This document shows, in pieces, positions 10,028-17,662 of a DNA stretch of 27,771 bases. The stretch is from Chara braunii (lineage: Eukaryota; Streptophyta; Charophyceae; Charales; Characeae), in assembly GCA_003427395.1 (NCBI GenBank), contig BFEA01000124.1:2318619-2346389 (forward strand). The letters are read 5' to 3'. A model generated the notes under the pieces. The model searched no databases. It was not told the origin of the DNA and was given only the letters and a program-made list of their open reading frames with translations. Made by a program: the position numbers and the translations under genes. Numbering within the stretch: the first letter of the stretch is position 1; each line of letters opens with the position of its first letter.

Positions 10028-10339
10028 GCGTTACTACCCGCACGGTGCCCGCACTCTCCCAGACCCTCCAGGGCCGGTGTTGGCAAACAACGGAGGGGAA
10101 AAAAAAAGGAGTTCGCAAAGCCGGAAATTTTCAATCTGAGGAAATCTCTGCTTTGCATTGCATTCTTTTTTTTTTCCTCTTGCTTCCTCAGGCAGTCAAG
10201 GGTTACATTTTTTTCCTCGACATGGACAGCCCTCCAGAGTCTCGTGCGTGCAGGAACATTTTTCGTTTTTCAACTTTTCAGACTTTACCTCATTCAGATT
10301 TTCTGCTTAATTTTTCTTCTGTCCCTCCACTATTTTCAT

Positions 10340-10341
<2 letters not shown>

Positions 10342-10375
<34 letters not shown>

Positions 10376-10492
10376 GAAACAACCCGAGTGACTGCTAGGG
10401 GTGCTGATAAGAGCAGACACCACTAGCATTCTCGGGGAGGCTCCATCTTCTGGTGGGGAGCAGCACCTGCTGGAGAGCGGGTCCAGCGTCCC
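10342..10492 (-). mobile_element. SINE-like element, copy b
   Basis: Minus-strand copy with an A-tail (T29 at 10342-10370) and the conserved head (CAGCAGGTGCTGCTCCCCAC read on the minus strand, preceded by GGGACGCTGGACCCG). The body hairpin at 10394-10427 pairs GCTAG-x-GGTG with CACC-x-CTAGC and continues as CTG/CAG around the loop CTCTTAT. A target-site duplication is not clear. A short block near 10612-10645 is shared with the sequence right of copy a. Confidence 0.75.
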
Positions 10493-10900
10493 TCAACATT
10501 TTAGGAAGGGGCAGTTCGTAAACAATGGTTATGTAACCGTTGTCCATCGTACTACAAACCTGAGTGATCACCTGAATCGACACGCAGGCACACATCATTA
10601 ATTCGATGAGCAGCATTGATTGCCCTCAACGGAGGGGATTAACTGGCAATCGCACTCTAACATCTTATCCCTAGTCTGAATCCGTCATCACCTACGGAAT
10701 CGCTCTTGCAGCACTCGGGGAGGAAGGGCATTCAGAATAGGGGGCCTTAGAAAATCAATATAGCAAAACCTTGGACGGAAGCCCGGTTCCACCATTGCAC
10801 TCTATTATGTAAGGTTACTTGCACCGCATCCCCCCCACGATCCTTAATCCACGAATCCACTCAAGCGGGGGGGAACAGTTTACTCAGATTACCCAGATTA
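10493..10900. other. Unassigned spacer
   Basis: Apart from the short block shared with 6.33-6.36 kb, no gene or element was recognised. A short G/C-rich run (about 10830-10873) precedes the CCAAT/ACGTG-rich stretch. Confidence 0.4.
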
Positions 10901-11070
10901 ATAGCCACGTGCTAACCTGATTAATCAGTCATAAAACGTGGCAGGGCACCAATCAATCACACAGGCGGCCGTGGTGCCAATCATTGCTTCTCCGCCTGCC
11001 CCACCAATCAATCACACAAGCGGCCCCGATGCCAACCCTCAGTGCACTGCCTGCTCTGACACGTGGCCTA
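10901..11070. promoter_or_regulatory. CCAAT/ACGTG-rich stretch with 55-bp tandem repeat
   Basis: Two tandem ~55-bp units (from 10947 and 11002) share CACCAATCAATCACACA and GCGGCC. They are flanked by three ACGTG motifs: CACGTG at 10906-10911, ACGTGGC at 10936-10942 and GACACGTGGC at 11058-11067. In plants, ACGTGGC/CACGTG bind bZIP or bHLH factors and CCAAT binds NF-Y. The clustering suggests a promoter, possibly bidirectional, but no gene start could be tied to it. Confidence 0.45.
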
Positions 11071-11760
11071 ATCCTTAATTGTAAAAAAACGCAAGAAATG
11101 AAAATCGCCAATTCCTCTTGGCAAGCCAATGAGCAAAGACGTGAGCGAACCACAGTAACAGTTGTCTTGTTGCCATGTGGCCAAAACAGGATGCGGTGAT
11201 CCAGCTATCCAGCTTTCACTATCCCACCCCCTCACGCCACCACCCAACTCCTCACGCCCACACCCAGCCTTCCCGTTTGCGAATCAACCCAATCGTCCTC
11301 GCCACTAACCCATCCTCCCAAACTACAGCCGAAGAGCACCTGACGAAGGGGAGGGGGGGGGGGAAGATATTGCCCAATCGAACTTACCACCTCGTGAGCG
11401 GTGTCGTTTTTGTTATCATTGATGTTGTTGTTGTTGTTGTAAACATCGAGAGGATGGAGATCCAGGCCTCTACCCCACCCTGCTTCCCTCCCACCCGGAT
11501 CCCATGGAAGCACCGCAATGCTATTTCGCCCGCACGAGCAACGCCAGATACACATGAATATGCGCGAAACCATCCCCTCCCCAAGAGGCCTACCTCCTCC
11601 GAACGTGGCAAGAATCGCGGGAGAAGCCTGCCGCACCCTGCGATTGCCCCCGTCCGAATCGATGTTGCAATTGTTGTCAGCAATATTGTCGTCGTTGTTG
11701 ATGACTTGGATGACTTGGATGCGAACGTCATAGTCATCTTCGCGAAGATCACCGTCTTCG
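11071..11760. other. Unassigned, with triplet-rich low complexity
   Basis: Contains GTT/TTG-rich stretches (about 11421-11442) and a G-run at about 11350-11363. Long open frames on both strands here are driven by triplet repeats and are mutually contradictory, so none is called. Confidence 0.4.
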
Positions 11761-11763
11761 CCG

Positions 11764-11771
11764 TTATTATT

Positions 11772-11812
<41 letters not shown>
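11764..11812. repeat. (TTA)n/(GTT)n microsatellite
   Basis: TTA triplets pass into about a dozen GTT triplets. They would read poly-Asn on the minus strand and poly-Val/Leu on the plus strand. Confidence 0.9.
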
Positions 11813-11813
<1 letters not shown>

Positions 11814-11823
11814 CTTGTCGTCG

Positions 11824-12210
11824 TTACTGATGTCGTTGTTTGTTCTTGTCGTTGCTGTTGACGGCGTTGATGAGAGCGACAGCGGTGAGATTGTCGTTGT
11901 TTTTACAGTCAATGTTGATAGCATCTTCGGCGATAGGGTTGATGTTGTTAGCGGCTCCCATGATGTTGTCGTCATCATCATAGCAGTGGTCCTCCAGCGT
12001 AGCACAAAGATCTTGCCCCTCCTCAAGCTCCTCGTAGTACTGCCGCATCAAGTCGTCCAATCGTGGCCAGTCTATAAACGCACACAGATGTGGGGGCAGC
12101 CCCTCCTCCAACCCCCATGTGGTCTGCAGTAAACACTGCCGCTCACTCAGGATCCACGAGAACGACGGAACAATCGCTTCGGCAGCCGCCGATCGCAGCT
12201 TCGCCACCAC
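11824..12210 (-). CDS. Possible exon of an unrecognised protein
   Basis: A 128-codon minus-strand frame. Its first ~80 residues have ordinary composition (for example CAFIDWPRLDDLMRQYYEEL, then an acidic DDDD stretch) before it runs into Asn/Asp-rich triplet-repeat sequence. The frame opens at a GTG after an upstream stop, so a genuine start or splice acceptor is not defined; the first ATG inside it begins MRQYYEEL. It lies downstream, on the minus strand, of a G-box cluster at 12409-12476, which would suit a promoter. No family recognised. Confidence 0.3.
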   Translation of the reverse strand: MVAKLRSAAAEAIVPSFSWILSERQCLLQTTWGLEEGLPPHLCAFIDWPRLDDLMRQYYEELEEGQDLCATLEDHCYDDDDNIMGAANNINPIAEDAINIDCKNNDNLTAVALINAVNSNDKNKQRHQ

Positions 12211-12408
12211 CTTGGCTTACACGCGCCCTGCTCACTTGGACGGCAGTAAGCCACGCATCAGAACCCAATTCACCCGAACACGCCATCGCCAACTACCACT
12301 CAATTCTCACCTCCTCGTGTATTACACTCCATGTCACACACCCCTACACACACCTAGCAAAACCCCTCCTTACTGACCTCACCCTCCCAAGAGGTCCGCA
12401 GATAACGC
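12211..12408. other. Possible 5' flank of the minus-strand frame
   Basis: C-rich, with CACA/CTCC runs on the plus strand (purine-rich on the minus strand). No start site was identified. Confidence 0.3.
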
Positions 12409-12476
12409 GCCACGTGGCACGCATCCGATGAGCTCAGAGGCCACGTCAGATGACGGGAGAGCCACCCTGACGTGTC
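12409..12476. promoter_or_regulatory. Cluster of ACGT-core motifs (G-box, as-1-like)
   Basis: Within 68 bp: the palindrome GCCACGTGGC (12409-12418, a perfect G-box), CCACGTCA (12441-12448), TGACG (12451-12455) and TGACGTGTC (12468-12476). These are known plant bZIP-type sites. The orientation of the target gene is not shown; the minus-strand frame at 11824-12210 is nearest. Confidence 0.5.
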
Positions 12477-12599
12477 GCACGAGAAGCTGGCCGGGCCGTG
12501 CCGGCCGGTCCCCGGCGGGGGACCAAGGTGCAAGCGGTCCGTAACGCAGCGCCCACCAATTTTTGTGCCTGTCTTGATTTCATCTCTTCACGATTTTCA

Positions 12600-12604
<5 letters not shown>

Positions 12605-12667
<63 letters not shown>
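12605..12667. repeat. (TC)31 microsatellite
   Basis: Uninterrupted dinucleotide repeat; the Arg-Glu and Ser-Leu frames through it are repeat products. Confidence 0.95.
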
Positions 12668-12669
<2 letters not shown>

Positions 12670-12825
12670 AAGAAATCCCGACTACTGGAACATGCTGAAA
12701 ATCTGGTAGCACTTCTGGACTTCTTTATTATTGTTTTCTTTTCTTTGGCCACAAAACATCAGCAAGGGACCAAGCACCGGAGGTGATATAAGCAGCCCCA
12801 AAGAATAGGCACCTATATTTATTTT

Positions 12826-12892
12826 GATGGCTCTGATCTATTCTATTGTTTGGGAAGCTGCATCTGTGTGAGAGAGAGACCTCTGGTCCAGT
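12826..12892 (-). mobile_element. Diverged SINE-like copy f
   Basis: The order of motifs (GGCTCTGATCTATT, GTTTGGGAAGCTGCA, CTCTGGTCCAGTGTCCCAC) parallels copy a but with many changes. This is an old copy with no tail visible. Confidence 0.5.
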
Positions 12893-12946
12893 GTCCCACG
12901 CACATGATCAGAGGACGACAGATGTCTGAAGGGGAGGGGCAACAGT

Positions 12947-13070
12947 GGGCCTCCCTCCACTACTCACCATGTGCACAAAAGACAAAAAATATGGCAGTAT
13001 CCCTGCTCATGTTCTAGCGGAAAAGTCGTTCTCTTTATGCACACAGTCGGCGGGTAGTGGAGCAAGGGCC
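12947..13070. mobile_element. Small foldback element with GGGCCT termini
   Basis: A 124-bp element. Its ends are imperfect inverted repeats (GGGCCTCCCTCCACTACTC and, in reverse complement, GGCCCTTGCTCCACTACCC). It shares an internal block (GCACAAAAGACAAAAA, then TTCTAGCGG) with a second copy at 16632-16754. The related termini and interior identify one family of MITE-like elements. No target-site duplication was visible, so the superfamily is not assigned. Confidence 0.7.
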
Positions 13071-13132
13071 ATTGATTGCCATACATCGGCCTCGCCACAC
13101 CACTCTTGAAACGGGGAAATATGTCAAGAGCT

Positions 13133-13288
13133 GTCAGACTTTCTCTCTCTTTTTTTTTTTTTTTTTTTTAAACCATGCCGCCGCCAGTGTTAGTGGTGCT
13201 GATAAGAGCAGCCACCACTAGCACCTTGGAGAGGCTCCATCTATTGGTGGGGAGCATCACCTGCTGGAAAACGCAGTCAGACTTTCTC
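13133..13288 (-). mobile_element. SINE-like copy c with perfect 13-bp TSD
   Basis: The direct repeat GTCAGACTTTCTC (13133-13145 and 13276-13288) flanks a 130-bp minus-strand insertion. Read on the minus strand, it starts at TGCGTTTTCCAGCAGGTGAT and ends in an A-tail (T20 at 13150-13169). The body hairpin at 13191-13220 pairs TAGTGGT/ACCACTA and GCTG/CAGC around the loop CTCTTAT. The TSD plus A-tail is the mark of LINE-machinery retrotransposition. This copy fixes the true length of the truncated element. Confidence 0.9.
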
Positions 13289-13360
13289 AAGAGTTGGGTT
13301 TTCAAGAGTTTTCGGCTCCTTGCCACACAGCACTCTCGAAAGGGCCATGCCATTGTGACG

Positions 13361-13425
13361 AATACGAGACTCGAACACACGGCCAATGGCTCAACAGGCA
13401 AACACCTAACCATAAGGCTAAGTGG
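13361..13425 (-). repeat. tRNA-like sequence (SINE head or tRNA relic)
   Basis: On the minus strand an A-box-like TAGCCTTATGGTTAGG is followed about 30 nt later by a B-box-like GTGTTCGAGTC. It is not a functional tRNA: the anticodon and acceptor stems do not close. Best read as a tRNA-derived SINE head. Confidence 0.55.
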
Positions 13426-13479
13426 GCTGGGGTGAAAGTGAAGCCCCAGGACTCAAACCTAAGCACTTCACCCCACCCC
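13424..13479. repeat. Hairpin, ~16-bp arms
   Basis: Arms GGGCTGGGGTGAAAGTG (13424-13440) and CACTTCACCCCACCCC (13464-13479) pair with one bulge and one mismatch around a 23-nt loop. It lies beside a small direct repeat of AGGACGGAGAT (13480-13503). Confidence 0.65.
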
Positions 13480-13880
13480 AGGACGGAGATTCCAGGACGG
13501 AGATCCCGCGACCCGGTGTACCCAACCACACTCCCCCCTCACAGCCACACTTCCGTAGTACAATCTCTACGGTGGTTACTGCGCGAAAGCATGTCATGAA
13601 CACACGATGAAAAACGACAGTCATACAGTTTTGTTTTTTCTGCATGCTGTCAGGATAACGGCCTGACAACTCTTGAAAATGAAAATCGAAAGTCCGTCAA
13701 GGGTTCGGCCAAGAACGCTTGGAAACGCATGGGTTGCAGGCAGGTTGGGGTTTCCAATCTTTCAAGAGCTGCTCTTCAAAGGGTTTCAAGAGGCTGCCAC
13801 TCTGACAGCTCTTGACTGTCCTAACTTTCAAGAGAGGTTGTGCGGAGATGCAGCAACTGTACTCTTGAAAAAGAGTTTTC

Positions 13881-13960
13881 AAGAGTGGTGTGAAGAGCAG
13901 CACAGATTGGAGCCTTGTTCCCAAAAAAAAAAAAAAAAAAAAAAAGAGTGGTGTGGAGAG
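13881..13960 (+). mobile_element. 5'-truncated retro-insertion inside a terminal repeat
   Basis: A 17-bp direct repeat, AAGAGTGGTGTGRAGAG (13881-13897 and 13944-13960, 16/17 identical), flanks only 25 bp of body and an A-tail of about 23 A. The duplicated target is part of the right terminal repeat of the 13.1-14.0-kb TIR element, so this insertion is younger than that element. Confidence 0.8.
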
Positions 13961-13964
13961 GCCC

Positions 13965-14157
13965 CAGAGGTGTAAAGAATCCGAACCACGGTGATGTCCG
14001 ACCCCAATCAGGAATATTCCAGAATTGGGGGGGGGGGGCGGGGGAAATGGAAAGAAAAAAGAAACGAAGAAAGAATTCCATTTCTGAATTCGCAGCCAGA
14101 AGGTTGCGCCGACCCCGTCACATACCTGATATACCCCCCCTGCCCAGTATCGTAGTT
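13965..14157. other. Unassigned spacer
   Basis: Contains a G-run (about 14028-14044) and purine-rich sequence. No gene supported. A CAGTATCGTAG string at about 14144 resembles part of U4 snRNA, but nothing around it does. Confidence 0.4.
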
Positions 14158-14296
14158 GTGTGTATGTGTGTATGGCCAGAGGCTATGTATGTTTGTATGA
14201 GCCCATAAGGCCATGTGTTTGTGTATCTGCCCGAAGGGTATGTGTGCTCTGTCTAACTGTATCGCGAGATGTATGTGCCGAAAGGCCAGATATGTG
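14158..14296 (+). repeat. Minisatellite of short hairpins with GNRA-like loops
   Basis: Five consecutive small hairpins are separated by TGT/TAT-rich linkers: ATGGCC-aga-GGCTAT (14172), GCC-cataa-GGC (14201), TGCCC-gaa-GGGTA (14228), TATC-gcga-GATG (14260) and GCC-gaaa-GGC (14277). Linker sequence is conserved (TATGTGTGTAT-like) while stems differ. Several pairs are G-T wobbles, which would pair only in RNA of this strand. Confidence 0.55.
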
Positions 14297-14365
14297 GAGT
14301 ACTATGTAGAGGGAACTCTGTGTTCATTTAAAGAGATGACGGGCCAAGCTGGACAGAACCCCCCC

Positions 14366-14396
14366 AAAACTCCCAAGCCAGACTCGAACCCGTGAC
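14366..14396 (-). repeat. B-box-like sequence (partial tRNA-derived SINE)
   Basis: The minus strand reads ACGGGTTCGAGTCTGG, a good B-box match. No convincing A-box lies upstream, so only a fragment is claimed. Confidence 0.4.
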
Positions 14397-14594
14397 TGGG
14401 GAGATCTTCAGAACAACCACGAGCAACAGCCACAAGCAACCCACGCAGTATCAAGACCCGACATACAACACCATGGACAACCCTTGGGTGGTGCACAGGC
14501 AGTGTCTGCATAAGCTTACCATGCGTCAGCCCAAGGGAATGTGTGTCCAGCTGTGCGTCATTCTAACGCCCTGCCGGTGTCCATGCGCAAGGCT

Positions 14595-14672
14595 GCAATT
14601 GAGTTTTGAACCCGCAACCTCATACCACAATGCGCATTTCCAACCGGTGCTCTAACCACTGAGCTACATCAA
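14595..14672 (-). repeat. tRNA-like sequence with A and B boxes
   Basis: The minus strand reads TGTAGCTCAGTGGTTAGAGC (A-box) and, further on, GCGGGTTCAAAAC (B-box). The T stem and acceptor stem do not close, so this is a tRNA relic or SINE head rather than a tRNA gene. Confidence 0.6.
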
Positions 14673-14715
14673 CTGGACTCTTTTTTTTCTTTCCTGAGGA
14701 AGCAGAATCTCGTTA

Positions 14716-14803
14716 GTTTATCAGGGGCTCCCCATCGATCAGCTGGTAAGGTAAGGGACGCGAGGGGCATTCAGGAGGTCTTGGGCTCAATCCCCATTCG
14801 GCT
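14716..14803 (+). repeat. tRNA-like SINE head, plus strand
   Basis: A-box-like ATCAGCTGGTAAGG and B-box GGGCTCAATCCCC, with a closing T arm (TGGG/CCCA). GC-rich body sequence follows to about 15050 and may belong to the same element. A short A8 at 15131-15138 could be its tail, but no target-site duplication was found. Ns at 15031, 15042 and 15051 lower certainty. Confidence 0.5.
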
Positions 14804-15059
14804 CATGTACCTTCCTGCTCAAGCTTGGCGGCTGCCACCGAGAGAGAGCCCCTTGGTCCCCCCGAGTGGCATTGAGCAGTGACTGCTAATGTTTGTAGGG
14901 GGAGGAGACTGGAGGGGAGGCACAGCAACTGACCCATCGAAGAAGCTCGGTCCTGATGCTACCGGCTGACCCCTGGCCGGTATCGCCCACCTGCAAGTAG
15001 AGTGCAGCCCGCCCATGTTCCCTCGTTGGANGCTTGAACACNGGCTGACTNCTACGGGG

Positions 15060-15395
15060 TTCCCACAGTAATACTACAATGCAAAATAAAAAAGACCGGA
15101 AAGGCCGCTGTCCTCTCCAGAGTCCAGATTAAAAAAAAGACTCCCGTCAGAGGTGGGGAGCACTTGAATGCCTTCGGCGTCTTTCATTTTATTTTATTTT
15201 TCACTCCTTTTGTTTTTCGTGCATGAAAACGACGACCTTCTTTGTATTCCCTCTGCTGGTCAGAGGTCCAGCAGAAGGGTTTCAGAGAGGAGGGTACCGG
15301 AACCGCCCTCTTTTTCCCTTGTGCTGGTACCTTTCACTTGCAGGCTCGACAAAAATTGGCTCGCAGGGCATTTTTAGACTCGGCATCAATAGCTG
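15060..15395. other. Unassigned spacer
   Basis: No gene or element is supported. Short A-runs at 15085-15091 and 15131-15138 may be tail remnants. Confidence 0.35.
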
Positions 15396-15400
15396 AGAGA

Positions 15401-15428
15401 GGTACTGGTGGCTTAAACCACCAGTACC
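15401..15428. repeat. Perfect 11-bp hairpin
   Basis: GGTACTGGTGG (15401-15411) and CCACCAGTACC (15418-15428) pair perfectly around CTTAAA. Weaker pairing continues outward (ATAGCTG with CAGCTAT). Confidence 0.8.
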
Positions 15429-15626
15429 AGTACCTCGCCCAGCTATCGAGTCCAAGCCTCCCGCTACCGGTAAGCCCAGCCTTGCCGAGCCTAGAGCTAC
15501 GGGTAGCAGGTTTTTCTTCATTTTTCGAAAACAGGTTTTTCTTCATTTTTCGAAAACCAAAAAACGTAAAAAAAAGAAAACGAAACAGCCTCTGAAAAGA
15601 AAAAAAGAGAAACGAAGAAATACAAC

Positions 15627-15630
<4 letters not shown>

Positions 15631-15679
<49 letters not shown>

Positions 15680-15754
15680 CCGGTGCGTTGCCACGTCGAA
15701 CGGGCCGAGAGAGAGAGAGAGAGAGAGCCGGTCCGTTGCCACGTCGAGCGGGCC

Positions 15755-15837
<83 letters not shown>

Positions 15838-15865
15838 NNNNNNNNNNNNNNNNNNNNNNNNNNNN

Positions 15866-15896
<31 letters not shown>
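15631..15896. repeat. (GA)n/(CT)n foldback with 33-bp duplication and gap
   Basis: (GA)n tracts (about 15631-15674 and 15707-15727) face (CT)n tracts (15755-15796, 15801-15837, 15866-15895), so the two sides can fold on each other. A unit with CCGTTGCCACGTCGAGCGGG-like sequence occurs twice (about 15676-15706 and 15724-15754). Positions 15838-15865 are N (28 bases), so the true length is unknown. Confidence 0.85.
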
Positions 15897-15898
<2 letters not shown>

Positions 15899-15899
15899 C

Positions 15900-16454
15900 C
15901 TGCTTTCCTGTTGTCCCCTTTCGTTTTGTTGAAAAGTGCCCGAAGTGCAATTGCAAACTCTATCTTGCCCCATACTGCAATTGTAACTCGTTTTTGTGAC
16001 TCTACTGAAGTTACCCCTTTTATTTTTCATTACCGGTCATTGGTCCCCCGACCCCCGTCCGATGCAGCGCGTTAAAGGCCGCGTGGTGGTATTAACATGC
16101 TATTGCAACCCGATATGAGGAATGCACTTCTGAGTATGAGCAATGCAGTTCTAGGTATCACAGGCAGTGTCTAATCGCCTGACCCCCTGGCCAAGCTCTA
16201 ACATATGCAACGTCAGGGCCACCACAACTTCTGGCCCTAGCCTGCCAAATCTAGAAGGCTGACCGTTCCCCGCTTGAGAAGCTTACTGTCTGCAACATGA
16301 CACATGCTGCCCGAATGGCTGCATCGCTGCGTGGAACGCGGTATAACAGTCGTAGAACATAATTTCAGCCTCGTGCACAGATCACGAGCTCAAATCCTAG
16401 TCCTCAGTTTTCAGTGTGGGGAACAACCCGCGCTCTGAAATAGCATGCGTACAT
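15900..16454. other. Unassigned, one possible B-box
   Basis: No gene seen. Plus-strand CACGAGCTCAAATCCTAG (about 16384) resembles a B-box but lacks a partner A-box. Confidence 0.4.
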
Positions 16455-16473
16455 GGGCCTCGCTGCACTGCTC
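16455..16473 (+). mobile_element. Solo terminal repeat of the foldback family
   Basis: GGGCCTCGCTGCACTGCTC is identical to the left terminus of the copy at 16632-16754 but is followed directly by T9, with no interior. It is a truncated copy or a captured end. Confidence 0.6.
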
Positions 16474-16569
16474 TTTTTTTTTCATAAAAAGGGCAACGGC
16501 CTTGAGATATTATCATTGAGCTGACCGGCCCCAAGCAATTCATTAGTAGTTGGTTTTATTCCTCAAGTT

Positions 16570-16634
16570 CCATCATCTGGATTCGAACACAGGTCTGTAT
16601 TTTAACAGTTCATGGGTGTACCCACTGAGCTAGG
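16570..16634 (-). repeat. tRNA-like SINE head (family with 20.6 kb)
   Basis: The minus strand reads CCTAGCTCAGTGGGTACACC (A-box) and CTGTGTTCGAATCCAG (B-box), with a CTGT/ACAG anticodon-type arm between. A related plus-strand copy lies at 20607-20672, sharing GATGATGGAACTTG after the B-box. Two copies with the same downstream tail argue for a SINE family rather than isolated tRNA relics. Confidence 0.65.
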
Positions 16635-16754
16635 GCCTCGCTGCACTGCTCGTGAAATGCACAAAAGACAAAAATCATGCCCGTGTATCTTTCCATATTC
16701 TAGCGGGAGGTTCACTCTCGTTTTGCACATTTCGAGAGTAGTGCAGCAAGGCCC
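16632..16754. mobile_element. Small foldback element, second copy
   Basis: Arms 16634-16666 and 16721-16753 pair over 33 positions with about five mismatches (GGCCTCGCTGCACTGCTC and its partner GGCCTTGCTGCACTACTC). The interior shares GCACAAAAGACAAAAA and TTCTAGCGG with the copy at 12947-13070. Its left end abuts the tRNA-like head. Confidence 0.75.
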
Positions 16755-16881
16755 CATGACTCGTGATAGGCAGTGCATGAGCCTAAAAAAATCCAACACT
16801 TTGAAACAAAATGGCACGATCCAGGCGACAGCCGTTGAAGTCCGTAGACCCATAACTTTCGCCTAGGTTTGGAACTCCGCA

Positions 16882-16917
16882 GCTCCCAACAGCCATTCGT
16901 AGTTGCGGGGTATAAAG
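16882..16917 (+). promoter_or_regulatory. U2 snRNA promoter: TATA box and possible upstream element
   Basis: TATAAAG at 16911-16917 lies 30 bp before the U2 start, the usual spacing for plant snRNA genes. CTCCCAACAG at about 16883 has some resemblance to the plant upstream sequence element (RTCCCACATCG), but the match and spacing are poor. Confidence 0.6.
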
Positions 16918-16940
16918 TGGGCGCCTGAGAAATAGGGAGC

Positions 16941-17135
16941 ATACCTTTCTCGGCCTTTTGGCTAAGATCAAGTGTAGTATCTGTTCTGATCAGTTTAATA
17001 TCTGATCCGTGGTCCATCGGGCCACATGATATTAAATTAATTTTTCAGGGCTACGGGGGGGTCATAGGGGTAGGCTTGCCTGCTCGACCCCTCCAGCGTT
17101 GCCTTCGTCTTGCACTGCAGCGAAGCGTGGCGCGG
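16941..17135 (+). ncRNA. U2 spliceosomal snRNA
   Basis: The 5' end ATACCTTTCTCGGCCTTTTG matches U2. The branch-point-pairing GTAGTA is intact at 16974-16979. Stem-loop IIa is formed by GATCAG/CTGATC; known plant and animal U2 has TATCAG/CTGATA, so the outer pair has changed on both sides. Stem-loop IIb is GTGGTCC/GGGCCAC. An Sm-type site (AATTTTTCAG) follows near 17038. Stem-loops III (GGGGT/ACCCC) and IV (loop with TTGCACTGC) both close. The length of about 195 nt is normal for plants. All functional parts and a TATA box are present, so this is probably an expressed gene. It forms part of the U2 snRNP, which recognises intron branch points in the nucleus. Confidence 0.95.
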
Positions 17136-17485
17136 CCCACTCCCCCTCGGGGGAACAGAATTAATTATGAAAGAGGAAGGCCGAAATACCTTAATTTGTG
17201 ATGATAAAACAGAGTGAAAAGGGTGAGCAACATCAGGATGGCGTTTGAGACAATGCTGAGGGTCCTTTTTCTGGGCACGAAAGGACGTTATTGGAGGGGT
17301 ACACGAGGACGTTGGTAGGTACTAGGGAGACTTCTGAGGCTCTGTGTTTTTTGCCCGTGTCTTTCCCATGTTTGTGGCCTTATTTTAGTGAGCAAACCTC
17401 CAGGAGAAGGTCTGCTGCGTGGCCTACGCCATGCTATTTTTCGTTGGCAATGTGGTGACGCTGCGCTACCTTAACCTTCCTTCTT
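17136..17485. other. U2 3' flank and unassigned spacer
   Basis: A CCCCC-tc-GGGGG hairpin (about 17142-17153) lies just past the U2 end and could belong to 3' processing. Nothing else is recognised. Confidence 0.4.
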
Positions 17486-17549
17486 CTTTTTTCTTTTTTT
17501 TTTAATTCGTGGGGAGCAGCACGTGCTGGGAACCGGGCCCAGCGTCCCA
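17484..17549 (-). mobile_element. SINE-like copy e, head only
   Basis: The minus strand reads GGGACGCTGGGCCCGGTTCC, then CAGCACGTGCTGCTCCCCAC, then directly a short A-rich tail (plus-strand T runs at about 17487-17503). Only the head of the family is kept. Confidence 0.7.
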
Positions 17550-17613
17550 TATGAAAGTTGACATAGGATTTTGAAGGAATTTTGAAAGTTTAGGCTCCCG
17601 ACGAGGCTAAGAA

Positions 17614-17662
17614 GAATTTGATGTACTAAAAAAAAAAAAAAAAAAAAAGAATTTGATGTACT
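17614..17662 (+). mobile_element. Poly(A)-only insertion with perfect 14-bp TSD
   Basis: GAATTTGATGTACT (17614-17627 and 17649-17662) flanks nothing but A21 (17628-17648). The perfect 14-bp duplication is typical of target-primed reverse transcription, and the insert has no body at all. Confidence 0.85.

Larger units (their letters stand above)
13088..13963. mobile_element. ~0.88-kb TIR element carrying nested insertions
   Basis: The left terminus GGCCTCGCCACACCACTCTT (13088-13107) is the reverse complement of 13944-13963 at 19 of 20 positions. The ends resemble those of the small foldback family (GGCCTYGCTGCACTACTC), so they may be related. The interior holds about ten copies of TTTCAAGAG or its complement, including a perfect hairpin at 13861-13886 (11-bp arms, AGAG loop). 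Two retro-insertions sit inside it (13146-13275 and 13898-13943). No transposase is encoded, so it would be non-autonomous. Confidence 0.65.

Noticed and set aside
11232-12026. 264-codon minus-strand frame
   Set aside because: Dominated by poly-Asn and Thr/Ser triplet repeats, with overlapping open frames on both strands.
14140-14156. CAGTATCGTAG resembling the U4 snRNA 5' region
   Set aside because: Eleven bases only; flanking sequence does not follow U4.
14595-14672. Functional tRNA gene
   Set aside because: A and B boxes are present but the T stem and acceptor stem do not pair, so it is a relic or SINE head.
15518-16075. Frames of 103-170 codons across the (GA)/(CT) block
   Set aside because: Arg-Glu and Ser-Leu products of a dinucleotide repeat interrupted by Ns.
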